Positions 24,413 through 26,540 of a stretch of 26,540 nucleotides of DNA are shown here, piece after piece; the first letter of the stretch is position 1; each line of letters starts with the position of its first letter. The position numbers were made by a program, and so were the translations under genes. The stretch comes from Lachnospiraceae bacterium (GTDB lineage Bacteria > Bacillota_A > Clostridia > Lachnospirales > Lachnospiraceae), in NCBI GenBank assembly GCA_024684065.1, contig JAIKXO010000296.1, positions 1 to 26,540 on the forward strand, written 5' to 3'. Below the pieces are notes generated by a model. That model worked only from the letters and a program-made list of their open reading frames with translations, made no database searches and was not told the origin of the DNA.

Positions 24413-24841
24413 TCAATTCCGCCGGACCTTACAGGTCTGAAAGCCCAGCTCCTCTCTGAAAAACCTTACAACTTCGGATACCGCGGCCTCTACTTCTGAA
24501 AGCCCTCCCGTTATGATCAGCGATCCGCAGAAACGATCCATAAAACCTATCTGTATATCAGCCGCCTTCATAGCCGTATCTGCCGCTACGACCACAGCCT
24601 CCCAGGGAGTAAATCTTATCAGGCCTATGGTTTCCCCGCTGTGATCCTCTCCCTCATGTACTCCTATATGCAGTCCAAGGTTCTGATAAACCGAGACATC
24701 CGACGGAGTAAGGATATGGGCAAGACAGACTTCCTTTCCCGGAACCCTGACCCTTGTCATCCTGAGGGTCTTCCCTTTTAGGTTTTCATAATCATCATGG
24801 AATATCTTCTCAAGAAGTTTTTCAGCAGTAAGCCTTGCCAT
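24413..24841 (-). CDS. eutS: BMC shell protein, EutS/PduU type (second gene)
   Basis: The 142-residue protein is a circularly permuted BMC-H subunit, with VPGKEVCLAHIL, IGLIRFTPWEAVVVAADTAMKAADI, and IGFMDRFCGSLIITG, typical of EutS/PduU. It would form a hexagonal shell tile with a beta-barrel on one face. Compared with EutS (about 111 residues) it has a 27-residue N-terminal extension (MARLTAEKLLEKIFHDDYEN) that reads as an amphipathic helix. It lies 8 bp after the first shell gene. The two shell proteins differ greatly in sequence, so they are not recent duplicates. Confidence 0.88.
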   Translation of the reverse strand: MARLTAEKLLEKIFHDDYENLKGKTLRMTRVRVPGKEVCLAHILTPSDVSVYQNLGLHIGVHEGEDHSGETIGLIRFTPWEAVVVAADTAMKAADIQIGFMDRFCGSLIITGGLSEVEAAVSEVVRFFREELGFQTCKVRRN

Positions 24842-24849
24842 GCCGCCAC

Positions 24850-25251
24850 CTACCGCTTCGTGATCCTGCAGACCACGTATTCAAGTTCGTCACGGAAATA
24901 ATTGACTATTTCGGTCAAGGCTGACTGCACATCTGAAAGTTCGCCGGTAATGATCAGCGTTCCGGTGAACCTGTCCGCAAAACCGAGATAGACATTGCCG
25001 CTTTTCACCGCTATGTCCGATGCTATCACCGCCGATTCAGGCGGGGTCATATTCATGATCCCTATCGCAGACGTGCTGTAATCCACCTGGGGATTGAGCC
25101 CGAGCTTCTGATAGATCACCGGAGCCGGAGCGCCCATGATATGGGCAAAGGTTATCTCCTTGCCGGCTACGGTTTCCTGCACTATTCTTATCTGCCCGGG
25201 AGCAGACTGTCCTTTTGGCGTTTCGGAACTTACGCTGTATTCTTCAGCCAT
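24850..25251 (-). CDS. eutS: BMC shell protein, EutS/PduU type (first gene)
   Basis: The 133-residue protein aligns with EutS along its length: VAGKEITFAHIMGAP, SAIGIMNMTPPESAVIASDIAVKSG, and LGFADRFTGTLIITGELSDVQSAL. The permuted BMC domain and beta-barrel strand at the N-terminus are expected. It heads a run of nine minus-strand genes ending with cinA, and has a clear promoter and the third copy of the 5'-UTR hairpin element just before its GAGGAGG site. No aldehyde dehydrogenase, lyase or other cargo gene is in the window. Confidence 0.9.
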   Translation of the reverse strand: MAEEYSVSSETPKGQSAPGQIRIVQETVAGKEITFAHIMGAPAPVIYQKLGLNPQVDYSTSAIGIMNMTPPESAVIASDIAVKSGNVYLGFADRFTGTLIITGELSDVQSALTEIVNYFRDELEYVVCRITKR

Positions 25252-25256
25252 GCCGG

Positions 25257-25305
25257 CTCCTCCTCTGTTGAACAGGGCTTTTACCCCTGAAATATCTGAT
25301 ATACG
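25257..25305 (-). repeat. 5'-UTR hairpin element, copy 3
   Basis: On the minus strand it reads ATATCAGATATTTCAGGGG, then a loop, CCCTG, TTCAACAGAGGAGG. The stem CAGGG/CCCTG (25273-25277 with 25285-25289) lies a few bases upstream of the Shine-Dalgarno sequence, as in copy 1 at the esterase gene. Confidence 0.7.
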
Positions 25306-25358
25306 CTCTGCAGAATCGAAAGCTTTCCCTTACAATGTCGTAATCACTCACAGCAATC

Positions 25359-25387
25359 ATTATATCTCATTTATCCCCGTTTCACAA
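25359..25387 (-). promoter_or_regulatory. promoter of the shell-protein operon
   Basis: On the minus strand, TTGTGA (25382-25387), a 17-bp spacer and a perfect TATAAT (25359-25364) give a 5' leader of about 100 nt containing the hairpin element. Confidence 0.65.
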
Positions 25388-25438
25388 GAAAACAAGAAAA
25401 CTTGCATGTGTTTATGAAAAGTCCTGTTACTGTTCGGT

Positions 25439-25469
25439 CCCGAGCCACGCATTTACTGCGTGGCTCGGG
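25439..25469 (-). terminator. strong hairpin downstream of the VTC gene
   Basis: A perfect 13-bp stem (25439-25451 with 25457-25469, loop TTTAC) lies 60 bp past the VTC stop. Neither strand has a U-tract, so it may act with Rho or as an RNA 3' end stabiliser. Otherwise 25388-25528 holds no gene. Confidence 0.5.
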
Positions 25470-25528
25470 CAGATAATGTAAATATAGCCAGCAGCGCATC
25501 GTTCTTTCAGGTATAACCCGGGAAACCC

Positions 25529-26215
25529 TCAGCACCTGCTCCTTGCAAGATAATACTTAGAAAATGATGTGAGCTCGATATCCGTCCCTTCAATAATCCT
25601 CTTTATATATCCCGGAAGGATCTCGTCAAATTTAACCTCCAGAACATTATCCCCCGATGAAACCCGCCTTGCCGTATATCCCCCCGAAAGAAAATAATCC
25701 ACCTGCGTGGAAGAGGTAATGTTCTCGTCATAGGTAACCCTTAAATTCAACGCCTCCTCAACATAAGCCGTCCGTTCATAGTCGATGATCACCCTCGGGG
25801 AAAGAAGCTTTTTTTCAAAATAAAGGCAGAACCTTTTTAAAAGAGGATCCCCGGTCTTTGAAAAAAGCTCCATCACCCTGCCCTCCATGAACAGAAGAAG
25901 CTCTTCCTCCGTTACCGGGACAGAAAGCTTTCTGCATCTTCCGTTAAGCTTTTTCTTGCATTCGAGATGAAGCGTCTTAATATCGTCTCCGTAATACCGG
26001 AACCGGATCTTAAGCCTTTCCGCGCTTCCGGCATTATTATCAAGCATCCCGGAATTCTCAAGGTCATCAAAATACAGGCTGTGTACCGAATATCTTCCGT
26101 GCTCGGAGTGGCTGTCGGTATAAAGAAGCCTGCCAAGCTTTGGGGAAAGATCTGCCCATTCATTTAATCTGCAAAGATATTTCCATTCATTTCTATATAA
26201 GGAACCTTTAATCAT
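25529..26215 (-). CDS. polyphosphate polymerase (VTC) domain-containing protein
   Basis: The 228-residue protein has the VTC/CYTH-type tunnel motifs: RNEWKY at the N-terminus, LKIRFRYYG, HLECKKK, IIDYERTAYV and VLEVKFDE, with paired basic and acidic residues lining a beta-barrel tunnel for triphosphates. Bacterial VTC proteins are predicted polyphosphate polymerases, usually encoded with CotH-like kinase and DUF4956 genes, as here with the upstream CotH gene. The ATG has only a weak GGCGGTGACGG upstream. The gene start and upstream bases are duplicated in tandem (26198-26216 and 26256-26274). Confidence 0.85.
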   Translation of the reverse strand: MIKGSLYRNEWKYLCRLNEWADLSPKLGRLLYTDSHSEHGRYSVHSLYFDDLENSGMLDNNAGSAERLKIRFRYYGDDIKTLHLECKKKLNGRCRKLSVPVTEEELLLFMEGRVMELFSKTGDPLLKRFCLYFEKKLLSPRVIIDYERTAYVEEALNLRVTYDENITSSTQVDYFLSGGYTARRVSSGDNVLEVKFDEILPGYIKRIIEGTDIELTSFSKYYLARSRC

Positions 26216-26274
26216 CCGTCACCGCCTTCAGAAACGCTTCCACTGCCTTCTATACTAAGGAACCTTTAATCATC
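26198..26274. repeat. 58-bp-period tandem duplication at the VTC gene start
   Basis: TAAGGAACCTTTAATCATC occurs at 26198-26216 and 26256-26274, with similar sequence (CTTTCACTGCTTTCT-like) following each. The outer copy encodes MIKGSLV and then a stop, a non-functional duplicate of the VTC start. Confidence 0.75.
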
Positions 26275-26340
26275 AGAAACTGCCGTCTAAATCGCTTTCA
26301 CTGCTTTCTTATCCGTTCCAGATAATATAAACTATAGTCA

Positions 26341-26540
26341 TCACCTGATCCCGAAAAAACCGTCGCAATATTCAAGCCTCCTGAGAACATAATCCTTAAA
26401 TACCGAAAGTTTATATCGGGGATCTTCATAATTTCCATCAGGCCAGCGCTCCATATCCCTTAAAAAGGCGCCCGAATCGAAGATCTGAGCCTCATATTCG
26501 TCAAGCATCCCCAATATCCGGTCATCGGACCACGGCCCTT
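26341..26540 (-). CDS. CotH family protein, C-terminal fragment (continues beyond the window)
   Basis: The last 65 codons of a minus-strand frame run from the window edge to a TGA at 26341-26343. They read GPWSDDRILGMLDEYEAQIF, then a helical stretch, ERWPDGN, FKDYVLRRLEYCDGFFGIR. The closing FK-YV-RRL-YCD-FFG pattern is that of CotH spore-coat-kinase-like proteins of Clostridia, which are usually secreted or surface proteins with an atypical kinase fold. The neighbour, a VTC protein, is the usual partner. No start is visible because the gene is cut by the window. Confidence 0.75.
   Translation of the reverse strand, partial: GPWSDDRILGMLDEYEAQIFDSGAFLRDMERWPDGNYEDPRYKLSVFKDYVLRRLEYCDGFFGIR

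Overview
The window looks like the chromosome of a Lachnospiraceae-type member of the Bacillota (class Clostridia). The grounds are moderate GC, strong AGGAGG ribosome binding sites, TTGACA/TATAAT promoters, a CGAAC-N4-GTTCG LexA box at recA, and a gene content typical of gut or rumen Clostridia (RNase Y, RecX, omega subunit, CotH/VTC pair, Butyrivibrio-type feruloyl esterase). Genus-level assignment is inference. Almost everything is on the minus strand; only the small peptide gene and the Y-family polymerase/YolD pair are on plus. I saw no rRNA, tRNA or CRISPR array.

Left end (1-4475). A complete 330-bp MITE-like element with inverted ends and an 8-bp target duplication opens the window. 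It is followed by a 56-residue peptide gene with a double-glycine leader and its own promoter. Then come ylmH and a three-gene minus-strand unit: feruloyl esterase, a discoidin-like beta-sandwich protein and a second alpha/beta hydrolase. The leader of this unit carries two tandem copies of a short hairpin element that recurs ahead of the microcompartment genes at the far end.

Repair block (4441-9113). A LexA-boxed promoter drives a probably leaderless Y-family polymerase and a translationally coupled YolD-like protein. They converge, with a 4-bp gap, on a RecD2 helicase that has a DUF4186 domain fused at its C-terminus.

Housekeeping blocks (9164-18870). The glycolytic cluster gap-pgk-tpi has intercistronic hairpins and a tandem terminator. 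It is followed by xerD with a PHP phosphatase, a NUDIX ADP-ribose pyrophosphatase, rny, and recA-recX under a LexA-controlled promoter.

Long operon (19092-25387). Read in the direction of transcription, the order is two EutS-type shell proteins, an EutP/PduV GTPase, yicC, gmk, rpoZ, rimO, pgsA and a shortened cinA. The microcompartment genes have no enzymes beside them and sit at the head of an otherwise conserved housekeeping operon. Right end (25439-26540): a polyphosphate-polymerase-type VTC protein and the C-terminus of a CotH-family protein, with a 58-bp tandem duplication of the VTC gene start between them.

The items most worth following up are the recurrent 5'-UTR hairpin with compensatory changes, the MITE, the double-glycine peptide, the enzyme-less shell operon, the RecD2-DUF4186 fusion and the leaderless SOS polymerase.
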